A stretch of 64,000 bases of DNA from Leptospira sanjuanensis (GCF_022267375.1 NZ_JAIZBH010000001.1:3610001-3674000); one strand, 5' to 3'. Numbered from the stretch's first letter, positions 51,901 to 60,914 are shown. The notes: a model not told the origin generated them from the sequence alone. Translations and numbers: made by a program.

Positions 51901-53150
51901 AACTTGTTCTTCGTCTGAGAATCGATCAGAATTCCATCGTGACCGTTCAAAGTCGCAAGTCGGGCCGCGATGTTCATCATCTCACCGATAGCGGTAAAAT
52001 CCTTTCGGAAAGGCGCACCTAAATCTCCGCAATACGCCATTCCGGTCGATATTCCGATCTGAATATTCTTTGCAGCGGAATAGGAGGAAGCTCCCTCCAT
52101 CAATCGAATCGCGAAACGCGCCGCAAGAGCTTCCTTATTCTCCAGCGCGGCAGGCGCTCCGAAAAGAATGCTGAAGATTCCCCCCTTGTCGGAAAGATCC
52201 GTAAGAACAAAGGTTCCGGAACAAGCCGCCGCAACCCCTTGCACGTACGTAAAGAAATCGTTGAAGTTTTTGGAATCGGCGTTGGATTCCAAAGGAGCGT
52301 CGATGCGTACGAAAACCGATGCGACCTCGCGATAATCTCCGGAGAACGCGCTATGAACGTTCGTAACTCTTTGATACAACTCGGGAACGATAAAACGTTT
52401 GCATCGTTTGAAGAATCGTTCGGTGGAAATTCGATCGTCCGCGGTCGAGCGGGAAGGAGGAACGTGCGTATTTTCCACCCGTTCACAATCGGTTAAACGA
52501 TAGAAGTTTTCACCGAGCGATTCTCCCGTCTTGGATGCCGGTAAAAGATCCCAAATCGAAGAACTCAAAACGATATCGCCGGCTAACGCGTGTTTTTCGG
52601 CGGAGATGGATTGATCCACGGGGGTTCCTGCGATCACCGCTCTGAGAAAACGATCCTGTTCCCCTAAAATAAATTCCTGATATTCTCCATAAGCCAATCC
52701 GACTCTCGCGGGTAGGTTTACCGTTTCTCCTAAGAGTTCGTTGGAACTGAACTCCGAAATCGAATGAAAGATTCCTAATGCACAATTCGCTACGCGGAGC
52801 GCGGCTTCCGCGTCCGTTTCGTCCGTTTTTTTTTCGAAACTCACCAGCACGGAATCGCCCGCGAACTGATACACCGCGCCTCCCCATTGATTCAAATGTT
52901 TCAACAAAGCGGTGTAGTAATTGGAAAGAACGGTTTGCAACGCGTCGATGCCTCGCGTACCTTTAGCGGCTAACGCAAGTGTGGTGGGGGTAAACCCGAC
53001 AACGTCGAAGAATAGAACGGCGCCTTCGAAGGACTGCGATCTCTGCAGCTTCGATTCGTTGGAATCCCCCAATCTCCGAACGATCGCGGAGGGAAGATAG
53101 GGTCTGATCAGTTCCAGTGTGTCTTTGATGGATTCCGTTGCGCTATTCAT
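48957..53150 (-). CDS. Soluble-adenylyl-cyclase-like protein: two cyclase domains, AAA-type ATPase, TPR
   Basis: 1397 residues, cytoplasmic, no membrane helices. Cyclase domain 1 (about 35-225) has both metal aspartates: FFDVVGFT (Asp49) and FAGDSVLVSF (Asp99). Cyclase domain 2 (about 265-440) lacks these (VFVRIDAP) but has the transition-state pair GEMMNIAARLATLNGHDG (Asn, Arg), so the two halves would form one catalytic site, as in eukaryotic soluble adenylyl cyclase. Next comes an AAA/STAND ATPase (P-loop ADAGLGKSRL at about 485, Walker B LMLIFEDVHWID), then TPR repeats to the end. Output is cAMP (or cGMP). The ATG has AGGATT before it. Confidence 0.92.
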   Translation of the reverse strand: MNSATESIKDTLELIRPYLPSAIVRRLGDSNESKLQRSQSFEGAVLFFDVVGFTPTTLALAAKGTRGIDALQTVLSNYYTALLKHLNQWGGAVYQFAGDSVLVSFEKKTDETDAEAALRVANCALGIFHSISEFSSNELLGETVNLPARVGLAYGEYQEFILGEQDRFLRAVIAGTPVDQSISAEKHALAGDIVLSSSIWDLLPASKTGESLGENFYRLTDCERVENTHVPPSRSTADDRISTERFFKRCKRFIVPELYQRVTNVHSAFSGDYREVASVFVRIDAPLESNADSKNFNDFFTYVQGVAAACSGTFVLTDLSDKGGIFSILFGAPAALENKEALAARFAIRLMEGASSYSAAKNIQIGISTGMAYCGDLGAPFRKDFTAIGEMMNIAARLATLNGHDGILIDSQTKNKLGKNFLFHEIGDVELKGVSGAKKVFQLTSEQKNIPGLLIQYRDTMIGRKEEIDRLHKMLDACIEKGGVVCRIIADAGLGKSRLTNTFIDQAYDRNVEILIGYCYPYEKFTPFYPWKELLSLFLGIFEEDSVETRVSKAEKALENLNSFDIAWAKALVALMGVPVEEDPLTREIDRKQKNERLFEIIISLLQERALKKPLMLIFEDVHWIDELSSRLLEKLASRLPSMKAMLILVSRPEGQFAEEAVSPNEELIRLKEFKPEEARDFLIHKFHMDTSQEEFLDQILNRSSGNPFFLESIVHNLIEEGTLKKLEDGTLSPSDKTRDIQIPNTLNDVLLARVDRLAEREKIVLKTASVIGRLINVETLNHLLPVEFRSEIQNILQSLEGLDLTPLEITDPLTYIFKHIVIRDIVYNTLLHSTREDLHKRIASFIEKENESNVIEMADILAFHYRQCSDFEKASQYSLMAARKARSRYANRDAIYHYGQALESMSQFTKVNGETYYEIKQELAHVHRQLGEYAHAESLFKECLENKSTLNLIRTYTGLGQVYQEQDDIPRAMETLEKALRITGIRPPGSRPDTIFKIVLQLPFVLRFSIFGSSYTSASKAERLRLRCLILVTLAKMYIMKDIKKFGWSVFTQYNATQRFDDPVRQSLAECALGQVFVGMNLFGPSKHFLIKGRELAEKTGDPYAKAISLLVQGVYYMMLNRPDQGLPYLHDSIAIYRQVGEKWDLLSALSSGGFLYYFQSDFRTAKKYFDDIGEIAADLGAQLQLRWTRIWSPYFGYLLGEVDPLELEKRLLVEVERAALENDVMNELSTINKLLKLAILEGWPEKAAHWSKRSYAGFLKCEVKFPQLQIGNVYLAEAALYAQRETGDKSLTKIINYGLKNGLKLGKSLPYLYGPALMLKGKLKFYAGDAKKAESIFKEAESFLSNTLNQWEYATALYEAGVLLKDQDRISTAKGILQRLEAKADLKKLAESLAE

Positions 53151-53185
53151 AATAATCCTAAAAGCGAATGTTATTTTTGTGTATT

Positions 53186-53258
53186 TAATTCTGCAAGCCA
53201 GTTAGACGAATATTTTTGGCTAAAAAATCTCCATATTGTGTCCTTGATTGCAGAATTA
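53186..53258. promoter_or_regulatory. Long-range inverted repeat between GMC and cyclase genes
   Basis: TAATTCTGCAA (53186-53196) and TTGCAGAATTA (53248-53258) are perfect 11-base arms 51 bases apart; a nested AGCCA/TGGCT pair extends the first arm. It lies in the cyclase promoter and after the GMC stop codon. It could be two half-sites of a looping regulator or a large RNA hairpin that ends the GMC transcript. Confidence 0.4.
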
Positions 53259-53269
53259 TAATTTTTTAC

Positions 53270-54997
53270 TCAAAGTTTTGCAGTCGGCTTGATTCCCGTA
53301 ATTCCCTCGGCGACTCGTTCCGAAAGGGCGGCGATCGTCATCGATGGATTGGCCCCGATCGCGGTCGGAGACAAACTTCCGTCTGCGACATACAACCCTT
53401 GATACGAAAAAACCTGGCCGAATGTCTTGGAATCCGCCGAAGTCACAGCGTTGGTCTTCGCGGTTCCGAGTATACAACCGCCTAACGGGTGTACGGAAAC
53501 GTTGTTGCGGATCGGCCAAGCCCAAGTCGGAAGCGGAAAATAAGATTTTGCATTGATAAACGAAGCGAAATCCTTCATCACTCCGAGAATCGCCTCATAA
53601 AGAGACATACTGTTCTTTTGCGGCCATTGAACTTGAAATTCTTTCTTTCGATCGAGAACCATCGCTCCGTCCGCCCGATCGATTCCCATACAAAGCAATA
53701 CGGCCGAAGTATAAGATAAGTCGCCTTTCATAAGTTCGCTCATCAAGTAGCCGACCTTACCGAAAATCTTTCCGCTCCAGAATCGCTTGAAGAGTTCGCC
53801 TAACATATGAAAGAAGAATCCGATCCGCAAGAACCAAGGAATCGCCGCTTCGGCAAAATACGCCGCAAAAACCGGATAACTCGCATCCTGTAAAACGAAG
53901 GCGCGTTGGCTATCGTAGCTTTTGAATAAATTATAATCCGTGTATTGAGTGATAACCGGACCGTAATTCGGGTTCGCTTCTTTCTTACCGTTCACCGCAA
54001 AGGATAAGAAGTCCCCGTTTCCGGAAAATTGTTTACCGAGATGATCCGAGATGTCCGGCAAAGTTTTGAATTCTTCTTTGCATCGAAGAAGAAGTTCGGT
54101 GCTGCCTAACGTTCCCGCGGATACGACGACGCGTTTCGTGACGACGGAAACGAGTTCTCCCCTTTTGTCTCCCGAAAGATCTCGGAAATAAATTCTATAA
54201 CCGTTTTCTCCGTGCGCGGAAGGATTGTCGTTCCCGTCCGTTCCGATCGGAACGATCTTATGAACGAGATGCTCCGTGCGAATGTCCGCTCTGTATTTGT
54301 TTTCCGCTACGAAAAGATAATTCAGATCCAGGGTGTTTTTGGAATGAGTGTTGCATCCGATATCGCATTCGGCGCAATACGTGCAGGAAGTCTGAACCGC
54401 TCCGTAACGGTTTTTTTCCTGAAGTCCGATCGGCGTGGGCTTTTTAAAATCGTTCCCGAAAAATACGTTGATGTCCGCAAGTTTGGATTCTCGTCCCGCC
54501 GACTTTGCGAACTTCTGATAGAGTTCTGTGCGTACGATTTTTCTTCTCGGATCGTCGCCGATAGGAATCGGTCTCGAACCCAGAACTTCCTTTACGATTT
54601 TGTAATACGGCGTAAGACTTTTCTTCTTTACGTTCGCGGGCCAACGTTCGTCGAAGATATGATCCGGCGGTTCCAAAAAGACGTTCGCGTAGATCAGCGA
54701 TCCCCCGCCTAACCCGGCGGAGATTACCACGTCCATGTGCTTGTAGTTCCGAATATCGAACAAACCGGTCTGATTGAGTTTGGAAAGTTTTTTCGGACGG
54801 ATTTTGGAACTGTTCTCCTCGGGAACGTTCCAAAAGTTCTTGGACATATCGTGAGGAGAACGCGGAAAAGAACCCTTCGGATACCGTTTACCTCGCTCCA
54901 GAATCAAAACCTGGCCCGGCCATTTTTTACTCAGTCTACATCCGGTCACGGCTCCGCCGAAACCGGTTCCAATCACAACCGCTTCATATTTTTTCAT
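53270..54997 (-). CDS. GMC-family flavin oxidoreductase
   Basis: 575 residues, third GMC paralogue in the window. FAD motif VIGTGFGGAVTGCRLSKKWP, SAGLGGGSLIYANVFLEPPD, cysteine cluster CTYCAECDIGC at about 215, HPLGGCILG, and VADGSLSPTAIGANPSMT. The closing LSERVAEGITGIK matches cholesterol-oxidase ends. The ATG at 54997 (AGGG six bases upstream) is preferred to a TTG two codons earlier. It is the last gene of a small minus-strand operon with the membrane protein at 55029 (31-base gap) and the histidine/aspartate-rich secreted protein at 55448, which may deliver its substrate or metal. Confidence 0.88.
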   Translation of the reverse strand: MKKYEAVVIGTGFGGAVTGCRLSKKWPGQVLILERGKRYPKGSFPRSPHDMSKNFWNVPEENSSKIRPKKLSKLNQTGLFDIRNYKHMDVVISAGLGGGSLIYANVFLEPPDHIFDERWPANVKKKSLTPYYKIVKEVLGSRPIPIGDDPRRKIVRTELYQKFAKSAGRESKLADINVFFGNDFKKPTPIGLQEKNRYGAVQTSCTYCAECDIGCNTHSKNTLDLNYLFVAENKYRADIRTEHLVHKIVPIGTDGNDNPSAHGENGYRIYFRDLSGDKRGELVSVVTKRVVVSAGTLGSTELLLRCKEEFKTLPDISDHLGKQFSGNGDFLSFAVNGKKEANPNYGPVITQYTDYNLFKSYDSQRAFVLQDASYPVFAAYFAEAAIPWFLRIGFFFHMLGELFKRFWSGKIFGKVGYLMSELMKGDLSYTSAVLLCMGIDRADGAMVLDRKKEFQVQWPQKNSMSLYEAILGVMKDFASFINAKSYFPLPTWAWPIRNNVSVHPLGGCILGTAKTNAVTSADSKTFGQVFSYQGLYVADGSLSPTAIGANPSMTIAALSERVAEGITGIKPTAKL

Positions 54998-55028
54998 AAA
55001 CAACCCTAAGACTAAATCAATCTGTATA

Positions 55029-55463
55029 TTAAAATAAGCTAAATTCGAAATGATTCCAGAGATAGATGCCGATGATCAACGCTCCCAAAAAAGAAACGAA
55101 GGAAAACAGGAAATGGATCTTATCCCATTTTTCCAGGGAACGGAATCCTTTATAGATCCGTTTCGACGACCATTTCGGAAGATCCTCGAGTTCGTCCCCG
55201 AGTTTGTGAAGATCCACAAAAGTCAAAAGAAGAAGCACCAAAGTAAGAACCAACAGCAACGGATTGACGACCCCGGAAACGGTGCAGAAAACCTCGCTCG
55301 TATAACTCACGTTTCCCCAGCAAAAGAACGTACGAAACGAAATCCACGCGATTAAAATCGGAAATCCGGCGAATACGATCAGAACTTCTCCCCAGATCGA
55401 TTTCTTCTTAACCTTCTTCTTTCTTTTTTTTCTAGGATTTTCTTCGCTTAAGGATTCTGCCAT
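55029..55463 (-). CDS. Small membrane protein with basic N-terminal tail
   Basis: 144 residues. A very basic cytoplasmic tail (PRKKRKKKVKKK) is followed by three membrane helices (about 27-48, 68-88, 119-137). I recognise no family. Its start overlaps the end of the upstream secreted-protein gene by 16 bases and its stop lies 31 bases before the GMC gene, so the three genes form an operon. The tail could bind DNA, lipid head groups or a partner protein. Confidence 0.7.
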   Translation of the reverse strand: MAESLSEENPRKKRKKKVKKKSIWGEVLIVFAGFPILIAWISFRTFFCWGNVSYTSEVFCTVSGVVNPLLLVLTLVLLLLTFVDLHKLGDELEDLPKWSSKRIYKGFRSLEKWDKIHFLFSFVSFLGALIIGIYLWNHFEFSLF

Positions 55464-56458
55464 AAGTCGTCTCCGCCGTAGAGTTCGATTTGTTTGCGCG
55501 AGTCTTCATCCTGAAAATAACCGAGTCGTTTCCAAACGCTCAAAGAAGTCCGTTTGTATATCTTCCAGGTTTTGCCGCAATCGGGAGTAAACGGAATGTC
55601 CTTCTGCTCGACTACCTTCTGCACGTATTCCTGACAAGTCGCGGCCGGATAACGTCCTTTCTGAAGAGGATCGTATTTCGGAGATGAATCGGATTCCCGT
55701 AAACGATTCAATAAAATCTTTCTCAAACGATCCTCGCATTTCGTTCCGAAGATACAATGCCAAGGATTGTTATTCGCGAGTTCTTTCGCTTTCGGAAAAT
55801 CGTCTTTGATGACGACTTCTTTCAAATCGGATCGGAATAGATTCGGAATTCCTTTCGCATAATTCTCCCAATCGGCGACGCGTGAATCGCTGTGAACGGG
55901 ATGATCGGGCAACGTCATATCGGAAGCGTGACCTCTTCCCGTGGGATACATCTTTTTATCGTTCCGTAATTTGCGATGAGCGAACGAATCTCCCAAAAGA
56001 TGAAACGCAAAACCCAGCGCACAAAGTTCTTCCGAAGATCTTTGTTTTTTAGAAGTGAGATCTGCACGAAGCTGATCCAAGGTAACGATCGCAACGCCGC
56101 GAAGATGATCGCTGCTTCCTCCGGTCAAACCGTGGAGCAACTGTTGCACTTCCGCCATTCTCCCTAAAACGTCGGGCGAACCGCGATCGGTAAAAACCCA
56201 CAGAAGAAAATCGAACGGGTATTTAAAGGCTAACTTCTGATAAACGGAAATCGCATCCAACTCGGGAACCTCGTCCGGAAGCTGCGTGCAAAACGCAACA
56301 AGCGCGATTTCGTCTTTGGTAAGGGGAGAGGAACTATGAAAGTTGTTCAGAACGGTTTGAACCGTATAGAAATGTCCGTCCTCTTGATACGCATTCAGAC
56401 TGCGACATAACAGCAAAAGGAGAATGGAAAAGAATTGAGTCAATTTCTTCCAAAACAT
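55448..56458 (-). CDS. Secreted or envelope histidine-rich protein, DUF6765/phospholipase C-like
   Basis: 336 residues with a signal peptide (about 1-23). The mature part starts YQEDGHFYTVQTVL and has EIALVAFCTQLPDEV, then FAFHLLGDSFAHRKL and DHPVHSDSR. This arrangement of histidines and aspartates (H/D near the N-terminus, an H-x3-D-x3-H helix, a later H-P-V-H) recalls the DUF6765 and zinc phospholipase C/S1 nuclease fold with a trinuclear zinc site. The match is by pattern only. Cysteines near the C-terminus (CIFGTKCED, TPDCGKTW) suit an exported protein. It starts the operon ending with the GMC oxidoreductase. Confidence 0.6.
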   Translation of the reverse strand: MFWKKLTQFFSILLLLLCRSLNAYQEDGHFYTVQTVLNNFHSSSPLTKDEIALVAFCTQLPDEVPELDAISVYQKLAFKYPFDFLLWVFTDRGSPDVLGRMAEVQQLLHGLTGGSSDHLRGVAIVTLDQLRADLTSKKQRSSEELCALGFAFHLLGDSFAHRKLRNDKKMYPTGRGHASDMTLPDHPVHSDSRVADWENYAKGIPNLFRSDLKEVVIKDDFPKAKELANNNPWHCIFGTKCEDRLRKILLNRLRESDSSPKYDPLQKGRYPAATCQEYVQKVVEQKDIPFTPDCGKTWKIYKRTSLSVWKRLGYFQDEDSRKQIELYGGDDLWQNP

Positions 56459-56757
56459 AAATCGACAATAAATACTTTTTTAAACAACAATTGCAACAAT
56501 AGTTTCCTTCTACGTCAAATTTCCCGACATTTTTTACAGAAAGTTTGCAACAAAAGGAAACAAAGAACCGTGTTCGGAATTCGAAAATATGCTTGTAAAA
56601 CGAGCGTACCGATCCATTCTCCCCTGGGTCTTTTTACAAATTGAAAATCGATTTTAAAATCGACACTTTCGTCGATTTCGCCGCCCGCTTTGACCTCTTG
56701 AAGAAAAAAACGGCCTGCGGTTTCCGAACGGAATATTTCCGATCCTGATAGAATCAG

Positions 56758-59277
56758 ATGAATCATCAATTTAGAATTTTTGCATATACCTTCGTCTTCC
56801 TCCAACTTGTTTCGTTTTCCTTACGAGCCGAAAACTCCTCGGTCAACCTCGTAAAAACCTGCGACGCGAATGACGTCTGCAAGGGTAACGTCTGGAACGT
56901 CCTCGATCGATTCGAGGAACGTTTTTTAACGGAAGAATTCTTCCCCGATGGGGAATGGAAACGCGTCGATTCGTTTCCGATTTGGACGAACAAACTCTAT
57001 CCGTACAAATCGAAACTTCATACGTTCGCTTTTTTTACCGAGTTCGATCTTCCTCCCGGATTTTTAGAAAGTCCTTTGGAACCCGGAATCCGTTTCGGAG
57101 AAATCGGAGAGGTTTTTGAAATCTACATCAACGGACAACGAATCGCGAAAGAAGGGGAAATCTCCGAAACCGACGTCGTTTATCATCGGACCGTCCGCGG
57201 ACAAGTCTATGAAATCGATAGGAAAGTCCTAAAACAAAAAAACAACCGATTGACGATCAAACTCTCGGGCGATCCGAAATACGATCACACGGGATTTTAT
57301 CTGACGTCCGGTTACGAAATCGGATATTATAAAGAACTCATATACAAGGAACAGGACCGGATCGTACTGATTCTGATCGGGATCTACATCACGACCGGGT
57401 TGTATCATCTTTTTCTTTTTATTAAACGAAGAAGGGAAAAACACAACCTCACGTTCGGTCTGTTCGCGTTGTTGCTCGGACTTTATATCTATACCCGATC
57501 GGCGGCCGTTTTCGAAAACGAAATCGATTCGACGATCATACAAAGAATCGAACTGATCGCTCTTTACTTTTGTATTTCGTGCTACTTCGGTTTTATGAGC
57601 CAGCTTTTTTACCGTAAAACGATTCCGATGATCTTTTACTATTCGACCTTTAACGTTCTTCTCGCGGTCCCTACGCTCGTAATTCCGATGTATATGAGCG
57701 AATACTTATTAAGAATCTGGCAGATCGGAGCGATTTGTTTTGCGGTTCCGGTGAATTTTTACATCCTCATCCGAGGGATTCAGCACAGGCTCCCCGCGGC
57801 CAAACGGCTCTTTTTGGGAACCGTGATTATCACTGGAACGGCGATCTTCGACGTTTTGGATTCGATGATCTTCAACACCGGAATCGCGTTCAGTAAATAC
57901 GGATTCTTTTTTTATGTGATGGGAATCGCTACCATTCTCGCGGAACGTTTCAGCGAACTTCACGAAAAGACCGAACAACTCAATGCAAAATTGGAACAAA
58001 GAGTGGAAGAAAGAACCAGGGAACTTTCCGAAACTCTCGACAACCTGAGCAGACTCAAGGATCAACAGGACGGAGACTACTTTCTCACTTCTTTACTCAT
58101 CAATCCGCTCGGAAGAAACGCCGCGGAAAGCAGAAGCGTAAAGATAGAATTCTTTCTAAAACAAAAAAAGGAATTCAACTTCAAGAACCGAAACAACGAG
58201 ATCGGAGGAGATCTTTGTAAAACGGAAAGCATTCTTCTTCGAGGAAGAAGGGTCACGGTTTTTTTCAACGCCGACGCTATGGGCAAGTCGATGCAGGGAG
58301 CGGGAGGCGCGCTCGTACTGGGAGCGGTGTTCAAATCGATCATCGAAAGGACGAGATTCAGTTCGTTTATGAAGGATCTTTATCCGGAACGATGGCTCAA
58401 AAACGCATTCATAGAATTGCATAGAGTTTTCGAAAGTTTCGAAGGTTCCATGCTCGTATCCATCGTGTTAGGCGTGATCGAGGACGACACGGGTTTTACG
58501 TATTACATGAACGCGGAACATCCGTATTCGATTCTTTACAGAGACGGGGTCGCTTCGTTTTTAGGGGAGAATCTTTTTTATAGAAAACTCGGTTCTCAGC
58601 TCGTGGAAGGAACCTTGTCCGTGCAGACGTTTCAGTTTATGCCCGGAGATATTCTGTTTAACGGATCGGACGGAAGGGACGATATTCTCTTGGACGTGGA
58701 CGGAAAGAAAAACATGAACCACGACGAAACGAGAATTCTCAGAATCGTGGAAGAATGCAAAGGAGACTTGAAACAAATCAATTCTCAACTCAATCGGGAA
58801 GGAGTTCTTACGGACGATCTTTCCATGATGAGAATCGAATGGAACGGTCAAGTTCCTAAAAACGTAAAGATCAATCTTTCCCGGAAGGATAAGAATTCTT
58901 TGGATCAGTTTCTTTCCGATCTGCGAAACGGAAAACAAACTCATCCCGGCGCGTATCGCGAACTAAGCCTTTCCTACTTTCGATTGAGAGAATACGATAA
59001 AGCGACATTCTGCGCGCACGAATATCTGACCGCCGTTCCTTCGGATGAAATCATGTTGGGTTATACTGCGAGAATGCTTCGCAAAGCCGGAGATATGAAT
59101 CAAGCTGTGGACGTGGGAGAAAGACTTCGAACCCGAAATCCGAAACACGTACGCAATCTGAAGAACTTGATCCGCGCTTACAAAGGTTTGAAGAATTCCG
59201 ATCGGATCGCAAAGTTAGAAGAAATCCTTCATTCCTTAAACGGTAAAAAAACGTTCCATCGCAACCACGGCGCGTAA
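56758..59277 (+). CDS. 7TMR-DISM receptor with SpoIIE phosphatase and TPR tail
   Basis: 839 residues: signal peptide (1-24), an extracytoplasmic beta-rich ligand domain (about 35-190, GEVFEIYINGQRIAKEG), seven membrane helices (about 200-400), a coiled coil (about 400-440), a SpoIIE/PP2C domain (about 440-700) and C-terminal TPR-like helices (about 715-830). The phosphatase motifs are divergent but present: NEIGGDLC, FFNADAMGKS, NGSDGRDD and LTDDLSMM. It likely dephosphorylates a STAS protein in response to an outside ligand; no STAS gene is adjacent, so the target may be the module at 10 kb or elsewhere. The ribosome site is weak. Confidence 0.88.
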   Translation: MNHQFRIFAYTFVFLQLVSFSLRAENSSVNLVKTCDANDVCKGNVWNVLDRFEERFLTEEFFPDGEWKRVDSFPIWTNKLYPYKSKLHTFAFFTEFDLPPGFLESPLEPGIRFGEIGEVFEIYINGQRIAKEGEISETDVVYHRTVRGQVYEIDRKVLKQKNNRLTIKLSGDPKYDHTGFYLTSGYEIGYYKELIYKEQDRIVLILIGIYITTGLYHLFLFIKRRREKHNLTFGLFALLLGLYIYTRSAAVFENEIDSTIIQRIELIALYFCISCYFGFMSQLFYRKTIPMIFYYSTFNVLLAVPTLVIPMYMSEYLLRIWQIGAICFAVPVNFYILIRGIQHRLPAAKRLFLGTVIITGTAIFDVLDSMIFNTGIAFSKYGFFFYVMGIATILAERFSELHEKTEQLNAKLEQRVEERTRELSETLDNLSRLKDQQDGDYFLTSLLINPLGRNAAESRSVKIEFFLKQKKEFNFKNRNNEIGGDLCKTESILLRGRRVTVFFNADAMGKSMQGAGGALVLGAVFKSIIERTRFSSFMKDLYPERWLKNAFIELHRVFESFEGSMLVSIVLGVIEDDTGFTYYMNAEHPYSILYRDGVASFLGENLFYRKLGSQLVEGTLSVQTFQFMPGDILFNGSDGRDDILLDVDGKKNMNHDETRILRIVEECKGDLKQINSQLNREGVLTDDLSMMRIEWNGQVPKNVKINLSRKDKNSLDQFLSDLRNGKQTHPGAYRELSLSYFRLREYDKATFCAHEYLTAVPSDEIMLGYTARMLRKAGDMNQAVDVGERLRTRNPKHVRNLKNLIRAYKGLKNSDRIAKLEEILHSLNGKKTFHRNHGA

Positions 59278-59444
59278 TCCATTCTCTTGTTTAGAAAAGT
59301 CTAATAAAAAGCGGATCGATCTTTTCCGAAACGGAAGGCCTCTTTTAAGAGAACCGGTTCTCAACAACGAACTCTTTTTTCTGTTTACACTCTCGAGGGT
59401 CCGCTATTCTGGGAAATGTATTCTTCAAAAACTCGGAAGCACTC

Positions 59445-60392
59445 ATGGGACATCACCATCATCACTCGCACGGACATTCTCACGATCATTCGCATCATTC
59501 CCACGATCATCATCACGTAGCGGGAAGTTCGAGCAGAACTCTCGTAATCGCGATCTTTCTGAATCTGTTCTATGCGGCGATCGAAGCGGGAATCGGTCTT
59601 TGGTCGGGATCTCTCGCATTGATCTCGGACGCGGGCCACAATCTGATGGACGTAAGTTCTTTGCTGCTCGCGTGGATCGCTATCAAACTTCAGGAAAAAG
59701 GCCCTTCTCCGAGATTTACGTACGGCTGGAAGAAGTCCACGATCTTGGTCAGTCTTCTCAATTCGATTTTGATTTTCAGCACGGTCGGTTTTATCGTCTA
59801 CGAGTCGATCGAAAAGTTGTCCAGACCGACTCCCGTTCCCGGTGGAACGATCGCGATCGTAGCTTTAGTCGGAGTTATGGTAAATTTCTCTTCTTCGTTT
59901 TTGTTTCATAAGAGCAAGGACGAAGACCTGAACATGAAGGGCGCTTATCTGCATCTTCTCGCGGACGGTTTAGTATCGCTCGGAGTCATCGTTTCGGGTT
60001 TATTGATTCATTGGCTCGGTTATTTGTGGATCGATCCGGTCGTGGGTCTTTTGATCGGCTTGGTGATTCTTTACGGCAACGTTCCTTTGTTTAAGGAAAG
60101 CCTGCGATTGAGTATGGATTCCACGCCGGACGCGATTCAATCCGAAGCCGTGGAACGCGGACTCAAATCGATCGAAGGAGTATTAAATATTCATCATGTT
60201 CACATTTGGTCGCTGAGTACGACCGAAAACGCCCTTACGGCGCATCTCGTTTTGAAAAACGATCTTTCCTCGGAACGTCAGAGAATCATCAAATCGAAAG
60301 CGAGGGAAATTTTAAAGGAATTGAGAATCGCGCACGTAACTTTGGAAACCGAGGAAGAACGGGAAAACTGCGGCCAGATCGATTGCAACTGA
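59445..60392 (+). CDS. Cation diffusion facilitator, zinc exporter (CzcD/ZitB-like)
   Basis: 315 residues. A long histidine/serine/aspartate stretch (residues 3-24) is a metal-binding tail. Six membrane helices follow with the transport site motifs LISDAGHNLMDVSS and HLLADGLVSLGVIV (paired Asp/His), then a cytoplasmic ferredoxin-like domain ending HVHIWSLSTTENA. These are marks of Zn2+/H+ antiporting CDF proteins that export Zn2+, possibly Co2+ or Cd2+. It stands alone on the plus strand; a GGAAG site precedes the ATG. No metal regulator is adjacent. Confidence 0.93.
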   Translation: MGHHHHHSHGHSHDHSHHSHDHHHVAGSSSRTLVIAIFLNLFYAAIEAGIGLWSGSLALISDAGHNLMDVSSLLLAWIAIKLQEKGPSPRFTYGWKKSTILVSLLNSILIFSTVGFIVYESIEKLSRPTPVPGGTIAIVALVGVMVNFSSSFLFHKSKDEDLNMKGAYLHLLADGLVSLGVIVSGLLIHWLGYLWIDPVVGLLIGLVILYGNVPLFKESLRLSMDSTPDAIQSEAVERGLKSIEGVLNIHHVHIWSLSTTENALTAHLVLKNDLSSERQRIIKSKAREILKELRIAHVTLETEEERENCGQIDCN

Positions 60393-60407
60393 CCGCGGGG
60401 AAGAATT

Positions 60408-60914
60408 CTAATCTTCCTGTTCCTGTTTGCTCGTCATTCTTTTAAGCATGGATTCCTGAAGAATCAAAACGCTCGAAGTCGCGATCGCAATCAGTTTGTT
60501 TTTCGGGTTTCTGACTTCCGCCTGCATCGTCATCATCGCGGGAGATTTGGAAACGACTTTCGCTTCGATCAAAACGTATTCGTCTTTCGGAAAAAAAGAT
60601 CGAAAAAACTGAGTCGACAAGTCCGTAGTCACGCAAGGTCTTTTTGCGGCGAGATAGGAAAGTGGGCCGAACGTATTATCGATCGCGGTACACAACATCC
60701 CTCCTTGAAAGATCCCGATCGGGTTCATAAAACGATCGTCGTACGGAATCTTAACCACAATCCTTTTTGCTCCCTCAAATTCAACGAACTCGGCCTTCAT
60801 CTCTTGAAAGGATTTCGGAGGAAGTTCGAGACTCAGTCCGTATTCTTTGGCCATTTTATCGGCCATCTTATTCATATCTTCCCATGCTTTAGTTGTGGAT
60901 TCAGAAACCGGCAT
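60408..60914 (-). CDS. Hotdog-fold thioesterase (PaaI-like/DUF4442 type)
   Basis: 168 residues. The hotdog core runs from FVEFEGAKRIVVKIPYDDRF through NPIGIFQGGMLCTAIDNTFGPLSYLA (the GG...AxD helix of PaaI-type thioesterases) to VLIEAKVVSKSPAMMTMQAEVRNPKNKLIAIATSS. It likely hydrolyses an acyl-CoA in fatty acid or aromatic metabolism. Its start overlaps the TetR gene end by 14 bases, so it is the target of that repressor. Confidence 0.85.
   Translation of the reverse strand: MPVSESTTKAWEDMNKMADKMAKEYGLSLELPPKSFQEMKAEFVEFEGAKRIVVKIPYDDRFMNPIGIFQGGMLCTAIDNTFGPLSYLAAKRPCVTTDLSTQFFRSFFPKDEYVLIEAKVVSKSPAMMTMQAEVRNPKNKLIAIATSSVLILQESMLKRMTSKQEQED

Noticed and set aside
56515..56805. 96-codon minus-strand frame upstream of the DISM-SpoIIE gene
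   Set aside because: It overlaps the true plus-strand start, has no family resemblance and no convincing ribosome site.
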